From the NCBI RefSeq assembly GCF_014191495.1, contig NZ_JACHWR010000003.1, positions 496,501-560,500 on the forward strand: DNA of 64,000 bases. Direction: 5' to 3'. Shown here piece by piece: positions 1 through 8,849 of this stretch (within the stretch, counting starts at the first letter, position 1; each line of letters begins with the position of its first letter). The DNA comes from Nocardioides soli (GTDB taxonomy: Bacteria; Actinomycetota; Actinomycetes; Propionibacteriales; Nocardioidaceae). The notes beneath the pieces were generated by a model, which worked only from the letters and a program-made list of their open reading frames with translations, was not told the origin of the DNA and ran no database searches. The position numbers were made by a program, and so were the translations under genes.

Positions 1-16
1 GTGAGTCGAGGCAGGG

Positions 17-1138
17 TCATTCGTCGCGCAGGGAGCGGATGAGCACCCCGGCGCTCGGCTTGGGCTGGAAGGAGGTGACCTTCTCGGGCAGCAGTCGACC
101 GAGGCCGGCGACCCGGAGCACGTCGACGAAGTCGGGCGCGGGCATGAGCAGCGCCAGTCCGCGGCGGCGCGCGACGGCGCGGAGTGCGTCGTCGAGCGAG
201 TGAGCGTGCGCCACGGCGCTCGGGGCTCGTTCCAGGGCAGGAAGCAGGTCGTCCTGCAGGATCTCGGCGGTCAGCCGCTCCTCGTCGCGGGGCAGCTCGA
301 TGGCGGCCCACTCGCGTCCGTCGGTGGCGATGACGGTCTCCTGCGAGAGGGCGGCGACGGCCTCCTGGGGACCGAGGCCGCCCCGCACCCGCGGCCCGAG
401 CCGGTCGAGGTCGGTGATCCGGACTCCGAAGAGCACCCGGTGGATCGCGCCGAGGAACAGCGGGGTGTCGTCCTGGTCGACCAGCATGGCGAGCCCGGCC
501 CTGGTGGCCGGCGCCAGCTCGGGATGCTCGGTGCGGAGCAGGCCGTAGGCGGCGTACCGGTGGTGGCCGTCGGCGATCAGCGCTCGGGTGTCCCGGAGGC
601 CGGCGTCGACAGCGGTCAGAACCTCCGGATCGCGGATCGCCCAGATCCGGTGGTACTGCCCGGACCGGTCGGTGAACTGGCGGTCGGTGGGTGCCGTTTG
701 GACGGCGCGCAGCAGCTCGCACAGCGAGGTGGGGGCGCGGTGGGTGAGCAGGATGGGGGCGGGGTTCATCGCCATCTCGGCCATCCGCTCGGCCAGGTCC
801 GCGGCCTGCGTGGGATGCACCCCCTCATGCGGGTAGACCGCGATCTCGTCGCGCGTGGTCGCCTGGTGGGTGAGCGCGAGCGCGCCGACGAGGCCGCGGA
901 CCGTGATGCCGGAGGTCGTGTACTCGTGCAGGTAGAGCGCGGGCTCGCGATCCTGGACCACCTGGCCGGTGCGCTGCCATTCGGCGAAGCGTTCGGCGAC
1001 GTCACGGTGCGGTCGGGCGAAGGCGCGGGCGGACGCCTGCCCGCCGACGCGGTTCGGGGCGAGCATGAGCGCCCGGAAGGGCTCGAGTCGCAACGGCCGC
1101 GCCACCAGGGCGGGGGTGGCCACGACGTCGGAGTCCAT
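17..1138 (-). CDS. DUF1015 family protein
   Basis: Encodes 373 residues matching the DUF1015 family, whose biochemical role is not established. The family signature IADGHHRY is at about residues 188-195 (D190, H192, H193) and the C-terminal LLPEKVTSFQPKP stretch is also typical. The start at 1138 is chosen because the recognisable family N-terminus (MDSDVVATPALVARP) begins there and a TACGAT hexamer lies exactly 6 nt upstream, suggesting a leaderless message; the longer open frame to 2482 only shadows the opposite-strand genes. It is divergent from the HAD phosphatase gene across about 50 bp. The family call is firm, the function unknown. Confidence 0.9.
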   Translation of the reverse strand: MDSDVVATPALVARPLRLEPFRALMLAPNRVGGQASARAFARPHRDVAERFAEWQRTGQVVQDREPALYLHEYTTSGITVRGLVGALALTHQATTRDEIAVYPHEGVHPTQAADLAERMAEMAMNPAPILLTHRAPTSLCELLRAVQTAPTDRQFTDRSGQYHRIWAIRDPEVLTAVDAGLRDTRALIADGHHRYAAYGLLRTEHPELAPATRAGLAMLVDQDDTPLFLGAIHRVLFGVRITDLDRLGPRVRGGLGPQEAVAALSQETVIATDGREWAAIELPRDEERLTAEILQDDLLPALERAPSAVAHAHSLDDALRAVARRRGLALLMPAPDFVDVLRVAGLGRLLPEKVTSFQPKPSAGVLIRSLRDE

Positions 1139-1144
1139 CGGTGC

Positions 1145-1150
1145 ATCGTA
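1145..1150 (-). promoter_or_regulatory. -10 hexamer TACGAT for the DUF1015 gene
   Basis: On the minus strand TACGAT is followed by 6 nt and the ATG at 1138, the spacing expected when transcription starts at the start codon. No clear -35 box is seen. Confidence 0.45.
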
Positions 1151-1186
1151 GGGTGCGGCCCAAGTCCGCGAACGGAGGAGGTGCGC

Positions 1187-2194
1187 GTGCTCGGCACGTC
1201 GGAGGTGCCCCTGAGCGAGGGCTACGACCTCGCCATGCTCGACCTGGACGGGGTGGTGTACATCGGTGGCGACGCCGTCCCGGGCGCGGCCGCCGAGCTG
1301 TCGCGGGCACGCGAGGCGGGGATGCGGCTGGCCTTCATCACCAACAACGCCTCCCGGACGCCGGACCAGGTGGCCGGCCAGCTCCGCGGGCTCGGCGTGG
1401 CCGCCGAGGCGTCGGACGTGGTGACCTCGGCGCAGGCGGCGGCCCGGCTGCTCGCGGACCGGTTCGGCCCGGGTGCCCGGGTGGTCTGCCTGGGCGCCGA
1501 GGGTCTGGAGCAGGCGCTGCGCGCCACGGGGCTCGCGCCCGTGGGGGTGACCGACGAGGCCGTCGCGATCGCCACCGGCTACGGGCCGGACGTGCCGTGG
1601 GCCGCGATCATGCGGGCCGCGGTGCGGATCCGGGACGGACTGCCGTGGGTCGCCAGCAACACCGACCACACGTTTCCGGCGGCGTTCGGAGTCGCGCCGG
1701 GCCACGGCGTGCAGGTGGCGATGCTGCGGGACTTCACCGGGGTGGAGCCGGTCGTGGCCGGCAAGCCGGCCCGCCCGCTGCTCGACGAGACCATCCGCCG
1801 GGTCGGCGGGATGCGACCGCTGATGGTGGGGGACCGGCTGGACACCGATATCGAGGGCGCGAACGCGGCCGGTCTCGACTCGCTGCTGGTGCTCACGGGC
1901 GTGACCGGGCTCGCCGAGCTGGCGGGGGCGCGGCGAGAGCTGCGACCGACCTACGTCGCACCGGACCTGGGCGGGCTGCTCGAGCCGCAGCCGGCACCGG
2001 TGCCCGGACCCGACCCGGGGGAGCAGCGGCTCGGCGGGTGGTCGGTGGTCGGCGATCACGGTCGGCTCCGGGTGACCGGCGGGGGATCGCCCGGCGACTG
2101 GTGGCGGGTCGTCGCAGCGGCGGCTTGGCAGCACCTGGACGCGACCGGGGAACCGGTCGACCTGACTGCGACGACGCCGCCCTCCGACGGGTAG
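1187..2194 (+). CDS. HAD superfamily (class IIA, NagD-like) phosphatase
   Basis: A 335-residue member of the haloacid dehalogenase superfamily, subfamily IIA, which hydrolyses small phosphate esters such as sugar or glycerol phosphates in the cytoplasm. Motif I is DLDGVVY (nucleophile D19, acid D21); the ITNNASR stretch is motif II; the C-terminal GDRLDTDIEGA (D216, D221) is the Mg-binding motif IV. The C-terminal 70 or so residues are an extra low-complexity tail. The GTG at 1187 is preferred: GGAGGAG at 1174-1180 lies 6 nt upstream, whereas an in-frame GTG at 1181 abuts it. In actinobacteria a HAD gene commonly precedes tlyA, as here. The exact substrate cannot be told. Confidence 0.9.
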   Translation: MLGTSEVPLSEGYDLAMLDLDGVVYIGGDAVPGAAAELSRAREAGMRLAFITNNASRTPDQVAGQLRGLGVAAEASDVVTSAQAAARLLADRFGPGARVVCLGAEGLEQALRATGLAPVGVTDEAVAIATGYGPDVPWAAIMRAAVRIRDGLPWVASNTDHTFPAAFGVAPGHGVQVAMLRDFTGVEPVVAGKPARPLLDETIRRVGGMRPLMVGDRLDTDIEGANAAGLDSLLVLTGVTGLAELAGARRELRPTYVAPDLGGLLEPQPAPVPGPDPGEQRLGGWSVVGDHGRLRVTGGGSPGDWWRVVAAAAWQHLDATGEPVDLTATTPPSDG

Positions 2195-2197
2195 CCT
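2192..2197 (+). promoter_or_regulatory. -10 hexamer TAGCCT before the small ORF at 2204
   Basis: TAGCCT, whose first three bases are the HAD stop codon, is followed by exactly 6 nt and the ATG at 2204. This suggests an internal leaderless promoter driving the small ORF, tlyA and downstream genes. Confidence 0.4.
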
Positions 2198-2203
2198 CGA
2201 CCC

Positions 2204-2425
2204 ATGAGCGAGGACCCCGATCTGCCCGTCCCGGAGGAGCCCGAGGCGACCCCGCCCGAGCCGGAGCGGGTGCGCACCGGGGTGCCGCATGTCGACGAGG
2301 TCATCGCCGCGGTGGAGCAGCTCGAGGAGCGGCCGCTGGAGGAGCACGTCGGAGTGTTCGAGACCGCGCACGCCCAGCTGCGCCGGGCCCTCGACGACAC
2401 CGACCGGCCGACCGACCCCGCCTGA
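2204..2425 (+). CDS. Small conserved hypothetical protein (73 aa)
   Basis: A 73-residue acidic protein rich in Pro and Glu in its first 25 residues, followed by a probable amphipathic helical part (VDEVIAAVEQLEERPLEEHV). No domain is recognised. It sits between the HAD gene and tlyA and its stop is 2 nt before the tlyA GTG, so it is co-transcribed and probably translationally coupled with tlyA. Small ORFs of this kind at this position are seen in other actinobacteria; the function is unknown. Confidence 0.75.
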   Translation: MSEDPDLPVPEEPEATPPEPERVRTGVPHVDEVIAAVEQLEERPLEEHVGVFETAHAQLRRALDDTDRPTDPA

Positions 2426-2427
2426 CC

Positions 2428-3267
2428 GTGCCGCCGCGACGTCTCCGCCTGGACGCCGAGCTGGTCCGCCGCCGACTGGCACGCTCGCGCGAGCATGCGA
2501 GCGAGCTGATCGCGCAGGGTCGGGTGAAGGTGGCCGGCGCGCCGGCCACCAAGTCGGCGACCGGAGTGACCACCGACGTGGCGATCGTGGTCGCCGACGA
2601 TCCGGATCGGCCCGACTACGTCTCGCGCGGGGGACACAAGCTGGCCGGGGCGCTGGCGGCGTTCGAGCCGCACGGGTTCGTGGTGGCGGGCCGGCGCTGC
2701 CTCGATGCGGGCGCGTCCACCGGTGGCTTCACCGACGTGCTGCTGCGCCACGGCGCCGGCCAGGTGGTGGCGGTCGACGTCGGTTACGGCCAGCTGGCCT
2801 GGCGGCTCCGCCAGGACGAGCGGGTCGTGGTGCACGACCGCACCAACATCCGGGAGCTGACGCCGGAGCTGATCGGCGGTCCGGTCGAGGTCGTCGTGGG
2901 CGACCTGTCCTTCATCTCGCTCCAGCTGGTCCTCGACGCCCTGCTGGGCGTCGTGGTGCCGGACGCCGACCTGGCGCTGATGGTCAAGCCGCAGTTCGAG
3001 GTCGGCAAGGACCGCGTGGGCAAGGGCGGCGTCGTGCGTGACCCCGCACTGCGCGCGGAGGCGGTGCTCGGCGTCGCCGCCGCGGCCGCCGGTCGCGGTT
3101 GGGGCGCCCGGCGGGTGGCCACCAGCCCGCTGCCGGGCCCGTCGGGCAACGTCGAGTTCTTCCTCTGGCTCAGGAAGGGCCCGCCCGAGCTCACCGACGA
3201 GGAGGTCCACAGCACCGTGCGGGCCGCCGACCAGCTGGGGGTGCCGGGTGAGAGGGTGGACCCGTGA
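2428..3267 (+). CDS. tlyA: TlyA family rRNA (cytidine-2'-O)-methyltransferase
   Basis: A 279-residue TlyA protein. The family 2'-O-methylates cytidines in 16S and 23S rRNA and is needed for capreomycin sensitivity in mycobacteria. An N-terminal S4 RNA-binding domain (about residues 1-62) is followed by a Rossmann-fold FtsJ-like methyltransferase with SAM motif LDAGASTGGF (about 92-101) and a later VGDLSFISL motif. The GTG at 2428 gives the normal family length. Its stop overlaps the nadK GTG in a GTGA junction, and the tlyA-nadK-recN order is the standard actinobacterial one. Confidence 0.95.
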   Translation: MPPRRLRLDAELVRRRLARSREHASELIAQGRVKVAGAPATKSATGVTTDVAIVVADDPDRPDYVSRGGHKLAGALAAFEPHGFVVAGRRCLDAGASTGGFTDVLLRHGAGQVVAVDVGYGQLAWRLRQDERVVVHDRTNIRELTPELIGGPVEVVVGDLSFISLQLVLDALLGVVVPDADLALMVKPQFEVGKDRVGKGGVVRDPALRAEAVLGVAAAAAGRGWGARRVATSPLPGPSGNVEFFLWLRKGPPELTDEEVHSTVRAADQLGVPGERVDP

Positions 3268-4259
3268 CGACCTCCACCGAGCCGACGCCCACGTCGGAGC
3301 GCCGGGTGCTGCTCGTCGCGCACACGGGGCGCGACGACGCGCGTGAGGTCGCGCGCTCGTTCGCGAAGGCGCTCAACACCCACGGCCTGGTGGTGCGGAT
3401 GCTCGCCGAGGAGGCGACCGAGCTCGGGCTGGCCCCGGGGGGCGACGTCGAGGTGGTCCGCCACGGCGACCCGAGCGGCGGCTGCGAGCTGGTGGTGGTG
3501 ATCGGCGGCGACGGCACCATCCTGCGGGCGGCCGAGCTGACCCACGAGTCCGGCACGCCCGTGCTCGGGGTGAATCTCGGCCACGTCGGCTTCCTGGCCG
3601 AGGCGGAGTACGACGACCTCGAGTCGACGATCGACGCGGTCGTCCACAAGCGCTACACCGCCGAGGAGCGGCTGACGCTCGACGTCACCGTGCACCGCGA
3701 TGGCGAGGTCATCGAGCGCACGTTCGCGCTCAACGAGGCCAGCGTCGAGAAGGCCGCCCGCGAGCGGATGCTCGAGGTGGTCGTCGAGATCGACGGGCGC
3801 CCGCTGTCGCGCTGGGGATGCGACGGCGTCGTCTGCGCCACGCCGACCGGGTCGACGGCGTACAACTTCAGTGCCGGCGGTCCGGTCGTCTGGCCGGGCG
3901 TGGAGGCGCTGCTGCTGGTGCCGATCAGCGCACACGCACTGTTCGCGCGGCCGCTGGTCGTGGCTCCGACCTCGGTGCTGGCGGTCGAGGTGCTGGCGCG
4001 CACCGAGGGCGCCGGCGTGCTGTGGTGCGACGGCCGGCGCACGGTGGACCTGCCGCCGGGCGCTCGGATCGAGGTGCGCCGGGGGGAGATGCCGGTGCGG
4101 TTGGTGCGCCTCCACGAGGCGCCGTTCACCGACCGGCTGGTCGCGAAGTTCGACCTGCCGGTCGAGGGCTGGCGGGGTTCGACCGAGCGTCGCCGGCGGC
4201 TCGCCCAGGAGGCTGCTCGCACGACGGTCCCCGAGCAGGGCGAGGAGCGCGATGCTTGA
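3264..4259 (+). CDS. nadK: NAD kinase
   Basis: A 331-residue NAD kinase that phosphorylates NAD to NADP using ATP or polyphosphate in the cytosol. The GGDGT motif is at residues 81-85 with the catalytic D83; NLGHVGFLAE and the ATPTGSTAYNFSAGGP segment are the other conserved family blocks. The start GTG overlaps the tlyA stop by 4 nt and the 3' end overlaps recN by 8 nt, so the three genes are translationally coupled. A C-terminal tail of about 25 charged residues extends beyond the usual core. Confidence 0.96.
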   Translation: MTTSTEPTPTSERRVLLVAHTGRDDAREVARSFAKALNTHGLVVRMLAEEATELGLAPGGDVEVVRHGDPSGGCELVVVIGGDGTILRAAELTHESGTPVLGVNLGHVGFLAEAEYDDLESTIDAVVHKRYTAEERLTLDVTVHRDGEVIERTFALNEASVEKAARERMLEVVVEIDGRPLSRWGCDGVVCATPTGSTAYNFSAGGPVVWPGVEALLLVPISAHALFARPLVVAPTSVLAVEVLARTEGAGVLWCDGRRTVDLPPGARIEVRRGEMPVRLVRLHEAPFTDRLVAKFDLPVEGWRGSTERRRRLAQEAARTTVPEQGEERDA

Positions 4260-6000
4260 GGAGATCCGGATCGCCTCGCTCGGCGTCATCGACTCCTCGA
4301 CACTGGAGCTGGGCCCCGGCCTGACCGTGATCACCGGTGAGACCGGGGCCGGCAAGACGATGATCGTGACCGCCCTCGGGCTGCTGCTCGGAGGGCGCGC
4401 CGACACCGGCGCGGTGCGCACCGGCGCCCGGACCGCGCGCGTCGAGGGTGTCGTCCGGGTCGACGGGATGGCGGAGTTCGGCGCGGCGGTCGAGGAGGCC
4501 GGCGGCGAGGTCGAGGACGACCGGGTGGTGCTGGCCCGCAACGTCTCGGCGGAGGGGCGCTCGCGCGCGTTCGTCGGTGGCGCGTCGGTGCCGGTGACGA
4601 CCCTGTCACAGGTCGCCGAGCCGCTGGTCGCGGTGCACGGCCAGTCCGACCAGCACCGACTGCTCCAGGCGCGCGCCCAGCGGGAGGCGCTGGACCGGTT
4701 CGGCGGGGCGCGGTTGGCGAAGCTGGCCTCGACGTACGCCGACCTGCATCGCCGCCTCGAGGCCACCGAGCGGGAGCTCGAGGAGGTCGTCGCGACGGCG
4801 CGCGAGCGGGCCCAGGAGGCCGACCTGCTGCGCTTCGGCCTCGGTGAGGTCGAGGCGGTGGCTCCCCGGGCGGGCGAGGACGCCGAGCTGGCGGCCGAGG
4901 AGGCGCGACTGGGCTTCTCCGACACGCTGCGCACCGCCGCCGAGCAGGCGCGCGAGGCGCTGTCGAGCGAGCACGGCGACCCGGATTCGTTGACCGCTGC
5001 GTCGGCGGCCCGCACGCTGCTCGACGGCGTCCGTGAGCACGACCCCGAGGCGGGCGAGCTCGCGGATCGGCTGGCCGAGCTCACCTACCTGCTCTCCGAC
5101 CTGGCGGCGGACGTCGCGTCGTACGCCACCCGCATCGAGACCGACCCGGCCCGGCTGGCGGCGGTCTCGGAGCGGCGGGCGGCGCTGACGGCGCTGACGC
5201 GCAAGTACGGCGAGACCATCGACGAGGTGCTGGCCTGGGCGGAGCTGTCGTCGACCCGGCTGCTCGACCTCGACCACACCGACGAGCGGATCGAGCAGCT
5301 GCGCGGCGAGCAGGAGTCGCTGCGCGCGCGGCTGGGCGTGGCGGCGGCCGAGCTGTCGACGGCCCGGTCGAAGGCCGCGGCGCGCCTCGCCAAGGAGGTC
5401 ACCGCCGAGCTGACGCTGCTCGCGATGCCGCACGCCCGACTGACGATCGAGGTCCGCCAGGCCGAGGTCGACCCGCCCGAGCGACTGCTGCACGGACCCC
5501 TGCTGGTCGGCGAGCGCTGGCTGCGCCACACGGCGTCCGGCGTCGACGAGGTCGAGCTGATGCTGGCTGCCAACACCGGCTCCGAGCCGCGACCCTTGTC
5601 GAAGGGCGCCTCGGGAGGTGAGCTCTCCCGTGTGATGCTCGCGCTCGAGGTCGCCCTGGCGGGGACCAGCCCGGTGCCGACGTTCGTCTTCGACGAGGTC
5701 GACGCGGGCGTCGGTGGCGCGGCCGCGGTCGAGGTCGGTCGCCGGCTCGCCCAGCTCGCCCGCAGCGCCCAGGTGCTGGTGGTGACCCACCTGCCGCAGG
5801 TCGCGGCGTACGCCGACCGGCACGTCGTCGTGGAGAAGTCCTCCGACGGCTCGGTGACCAGCTCCGGACTCATGGTCCTCGACGAGGAGCAGCGGGAGCG
5901 GGAGCTGTCGCGGATGCTCGCGGGACTGACCGACTCCGACACCGCGCTGGCGCACGCCCGCGAGCTGCTCGAGGTCGCCCAGCAGGCGCGCGGCGGCTGA
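4252..6000 (+). CDS. recN: DNA repair protein RecN
   Basis: A 582-residue SMC-like ATPase acting in recombinational repair of double-strand breaks. Walker A GETGAGKT is at residues 29-36; the ABC signature (LSKGASGGELSRVMLAL) and Walker B (TFVFDEVDAGVGG) lie near the C-terminus, separated by a long charged coiled-coil region. Length and order are typical. The ATG at 4252 lies inside the nadK 3' end. A roughly 90-bp gap separates it from steA. Confidence 0.95.
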   Translation: MLEEIRIASLGVIDSSTLELGPGLTVITGETGAGKTMIVTALGLLLGGRADTGAVRTGARTARVEGVVRVDGMAEFGAAVEEAGGEVEDDRVVLARNVSAEGRSRAFVGGASVPVTTLSQVAEPLVAVHGQSDQHRLLQARAQREALDRFGGARLAKLASTYADLHRRLEATERELEEVVATARERAQEADLLRFGLGEVEAVAPRAGEDAELAAEEARLGFSDTLRTAAEQAREALSSEHGDPDSLTAASAARTLLDGVREHDPEAGELADRLAELTYLLSDLAADVASYATRIETDPARLAAVSERRAALTALTRKYGETIDEVLAWAELSSTRLLDLDHTDERIEQLRGEQESLRARLGVAAAELSTARSKAAARLAKEVTAELTLLAMPHARLTIEVRQAEVDPPERLLHGPLLVGERWLRHTASGVDEVELMLAANTGSEPRPLSKGASGGELSRVMLALEVALAGTSPVPTFVFDEVDAGVGGAAAVEVGRRLAQLARSAQVLVVTHLPQVAAYADRHVVVEKSSDGSVTSSGLMVLDEEQRERELSRMLAGLTDSDTALAHARELLEVAQQARGG

Positions 6001-6089
6001 GCCTGGATCGGTGGCTCCCGGCTGGGGGCGACGCGCCCGACCGCACGGTACCGAGATCGTCTAGACCGGTTTGGCACGATGGCCCGGTC

Positions 6090-7241
6090 ATGACCACCCC
6101 ACCTCTCGCTGACGCCACAACCAGGACGGTCGGCACTGCTCGGGTCGGTCGTCGGGCCCGTGATCTGGTGCCCCGGCTGCGACCCGGCGACATCGCCGTC
6201 CTCGACCACCTCGACATGGACCGGGCCAGCGCGCAGGCCCTCGTGGCCTCCGGAGCGATCGCGGTCGTCGACGCGGCCGCGATCATCTCGGGTCGCTACC
6301 CGAACCTCGGGCCCCGCACCCTCGCCGAGGCGGGCCTGGTCGTCGTCGACGGGATCGGCGCGGCCGGGTTGGCGGCGATCCGGGACGGCGCCGAGATCGC
6401 CCTTGACGGCGGCCGCGTGCTGGTGGACGCCGTCATGGTGGCCGACGGGCGACCGCTCGACCGCGACGCCGTCGAGGCGGAGATGGAGCGGGCGCGCAGC
6501 GGGCTTGCGAGTCAGCTCGCGGCGCTGGCGCACGGGAGCACCGAGCTGCTCCGGCACGAGGAGGACCTGCTGCTGCACGGCGTGGGCGTGCCCCGCCTGG
6601 CCACCCGCGTCGCCGGTCGGCCGGTGCTCGTGGTGGCCCGCGACCACGAGCACACCGACGAGTTCACCGGCGTGCGGACCTTCCTGCGCGAGCAGCACCC
6701 TGTCGTGGTCGGCGTGGGCGGTGCCGCCGACGCGCTGCGCGCCGACGGGGTGCGCTGCGAGGTGGTCGTGGTCGACGAGGCGGACGAGCTGCCGACCGCC
6801 CAGACCCTACGGGCCGCGGGCGACGTCGTGGTCCGCACCGCCGGCGACGCGCGGGGCGTGGTCGAGCAGCTCGAGCGACTCGGCGTCCGGTCCTCGGTGG
6901 TCCGGACCTCGACGGCGCCCGAGGACGTCGCCCTCGTGGTCGCCGACGCGGCGGAGCCGAGCGTGATCGTCGGCGTGGGGCTGCGGGCCACGCTCGAGGA
7001 CCTGCTCGACGGCGGCCGCCCCGGCGCCGCCGGCGCCGTGCTGACCCGGCTCAAGGTCGGGCCCCGGCTCGTCGAGGCGACCGCCGTACCCCACCTCTAC
7101 TCGGGCCGGGTGCGCCCGTGGCACCTGCTGCTGGTGATGCTCGCCGGCCTGGCCGCGCTCGCCGCGGCACTCTCCGTGACCCCGGTCGGCCAGGAGTGGG
7201 CCGACTCGATCTCCGACATCTTCCAGGGACTCTTCTCGTGA
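6090..7241 (+). CDS. steA: SteA-like cytokinetic ring protein
   Basis: A 383-residue protein matching SteA, which in Corynebacterium glutamicum acts with SteB in daughter-cell separation by promoting peptidoglycan hydrolysis at the septum. The soluble N-terminal part includes the conserved LRPGDIAVLDHLDMD and SGRYPNLGP segments. A single membrane segment (about residues 344-363, WHLLLVMLAGLAALAAALS) lies near the C-terminus. Its stop overlaps the steB GTG in a GTGA junction. The position between recN and steB is conserved in actinobacteria. Confidence 0.88.
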   Translation: MTTPPLADATTRTVGTARVGRRARDLVPRLRPGDIAVLDHLDMDRASAQALVASGAIAVVDAAAIISGRYPNLGPRTLAEAGLVVVDGIGAAGLAAIRDGAEIALDGGRVLVDAVMVADGRPLDRDAVEAEMERARSGLASQLAALAHGSTELLRHEEDLLLHGVGVPRLATRVAGRPVLVVARDHEHTDEFTGVRTFLREQHPVVVGVGGAADALRADGVRCEVVVVDEADELPTAQTLRAAGDVVVRTAGDARGVVEQLERLGVRSSVVRTSTAPEDVALVVADAAEPSVIVGVGLRATLEDLLDGGRPGAAGAVLTRLKVGPRLVEATAVPHLYSGRVRPWHLLLVMLAGLAALAAALSVTPVGQEWADSISDIFQGLFS

Positions 7242-8104
7242 TCTCCTACCGACACCACATCGTGTCGCTGGTCGCCGTCTTCCTCGCCCTCGCCGTCGGT
7301 GTGGTGCTCGGCGGCGGACCGCTGTCCGACCTCGGCCGCGACGACCGGCGGCCCGCGGCGGCGATGAGCGCGCAGCAGACCGGCGCGCGCACCGCCGAGT
7401 ACGGCGACGCGTTCGCGACGTCTGCGGCGCCGACGCTGTACGCCGGGCGGCTCCAGGAGCACCCCGTCGCCGTCGTCACGATGCCGGGTGCCGACCCCGG
7501 CGTCGTGGGCGCCCTCACCGACCAGATCGCCGCCGCGGGCGGCACGGTCGCCGGGACCTACGCCGTACGCCGGGCGCTGGTGGACCCGTCCCAGAAGTCG
7601 CTCGTCGATACCCTCGGCACGCAGCTGGCCGCCCAGCTCGGCGACGGGGCGGTCGCGCCGGAGGCCTCGACGTACGACCGGATCGGGCAGCTGCTCGGCC
7701 TGGCGGTCGCCCCGGAGGGACTCGCCGCCGCGGACGTCCGTGCCGTGCGGGAGAGCCTGGCCGGCGCCGAGCTGCTGGACCCGCCCGTCGAGGTCGGGTC
7801 GGCCGAGCTGGTGCTCGTGCTGCTCGGCGACCGCACCGACCCGGCTGTGCTCGCCGGCGTCGTCTCGGGCCTCGCCGCGCACGCGCCGGGTGTCGTGGTG
7901 GCGGGGGAGACCGCGACGGCCGCGGCCGGAGGCGACCTGGTCACCCTGCGCGGCGAGGAGGCCGCCGCCATGGCCGCCACCGTCGACGGGGCGGAGACCG
8001 CGCTGGGTCAGGTCACGACGACCCTGGCGCTGATCCGGTCGCTGACCACGCAGGGTGGATCCTTCGGAGCGTCGGGTTCGGACGGAGCCGTCCCCCCGAC
8101 GTGA
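7238..8104 (+). CDS. steB: SteB / MctB-family membrane protein
   Basis: A 288-residue protein of the SteB/MctB family (often annotated as copper transporter). The N-terminus ISYRHHIVSLVAVFLALAVG is a signal anchor; the rest is extracytoplasmic. It partners SteA in cell separation; the mycobacterial homologue MctB has been linked to copper resistance. The GTG start overlaps the steA stop. Oddly, its last 68 bp recur almost exactly at 9754-9821 just before pyrG, so the present 3' end is one copy of a duplication made when a 1.7 kb segment was inserted. The reading frame is intact, ending GAVPPT rather than the GAVPLT of the other copy. Confidence 0.88.
   Translation: MISYRHHIVSLVAVFLALAVGVVLGGGPLSDLGRDDRRPAAAMSAQQTGARTAEYGDAFATSAAPTLYAGRLQEHPVAVVTMPGADPGVVGALTDQIAAAGGTVAGTYAVRRALVDPSQKSLVDTLGTQLAAQLGDGAVAPEASTYDRIGQLLGLAVAPEGLAAADVRAVRESLAGAELLDPPVEVGSAELVLVLLGDRTDPAVLAGVVSGLAAHAPGVVVAGETATAAAGGDLVTLRGEEAAAMAATVDGAETALGQVTTTLALIRSLTTQGGSFGASGSDGAVPPT
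8035..8102 (+). repeat. 68-bp direct repeat, left copy (3' end of steB)
   Basis: Matches 9754-9821 at 66 of 68 positions (differences at 8056 and 8097). The two copies bracket the metzincin/lipoprotein insert. Both copies encode the last 21 or so SteB residues, so the right copy is probably the displaced original end of steB. Confidence 0.95.
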
Positions 8105-8136
8105 GGTGGCGGCCCGAGCGCGTCTCCGCCGGCTGG

Positions 8137-8838
8137 CTAGGAGCCCTGCGCGACAGCCGCTCGAACGCGCTCGACCACGTCGGCGAACGATCCGCGCTCG
8201 AGCTCGGCGCTCCACGCTTGGTCGGCTTCCCCGAGAGGAAGCTCAGCGGCGCCATTGACCTCGTCGATCAGGCCCGCCGAGTTGACGACCCGATAGACCT
8301 CGCGCGCGAACTCGTCCTTCATGGGCTCGAGCCTTTCGATCGAGGGGATCGGCGCACCCTTGCGACGCAGGATGAACAGCGAGGTCTCGCCGACGACGGC
8401 CGTACGCTCCTCGACAGCACTCGGTGTATTCGGCCCGAACTCAAGTGTGATCTCACCTGAGGTGGGACCGACGGGCTTGCCGCCGAGAATCTCACCAAGT
8501 TCGACCGTATAGACGGTCATCTCGGAGGTCATGGTCTCGTCCCCCTCGGACTCGACCCAGGTGCGCCCCGGCCTCGCGTCGGTGACCGTCCCGACGGCAA
8601 CAAGGTCCGCCGAGTCCGTCAGGCTCGGCAGCGAGTCGTACCACTCGACCTCCCAGCCGGTGATCTGATGGATTGCCCACGGGTTCCTCTCCTGTCCGGG
8701 ATCGACCGTGTGGTCGGCCCTGCTGGAGGATCGCGCCGACGGATCTGTTGAACGATTCGTCTCGTCCGTGAGGCCGCCGCATGCCGAGACCAACAGGAGC
8801 ATCGTTGCCGCCGTAGCCAGGCGAGTTGGGATACGCAT
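8137..8838 (-). CDS. Predicted lipoprotein of unknown function
   Basis: A 233-residue protein beginning MRIPTRLATA with a hydrophobic stretch and lipobox LVSAC (lipidated C20), so it is probably anchored to the outer face of the membrane. The mature part has a Ser/Thr-rich linker and then a globular domain with repeated strand-like segments (DLVAVGTVTDARPG, GEITLEFGPNTPS, TSLFILRRKG). No family is recognised with certainty. It lies 11 bp downstream of the metzincin gene on the same strand and is probably co-transcribed. The DNA is visibly lower in GC than its neighbours and both genes lie between the 68-bp repeats, pointing to acquisition as a unit. Confidence 0.8.
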   Translation of the reverse strand: MRIPTRLATAATMLLLVSACGGLTDETNRSTDPSARSSSRADHTVDPGQERNPWAIHQITGWEVEWYDSLPSLTDSADLVAVGTVTDARPGRTWVESEGDETMTSEMTVYTVELGEILGGKPVGPTSGEITLEFGPNTPSAVEERTAVVGETSLFILRRKGAPIPSIERLEPMKDEFAREVYRVVNSAGLIDEVNGAAELPLGEADQAWSAELERGSFADVVERVRAAVAQGS

Positions 8839-8849
8839 GGTGTGGGCTC

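Noticed and set aside
1222..2482. Long minus-strand frames opposite the HAD and tlyA genes
   Set aside because: They are Arg/Ala/Pro-rich shadows caused by high GC; no domains, and the plus-strand genes are firmly identified.
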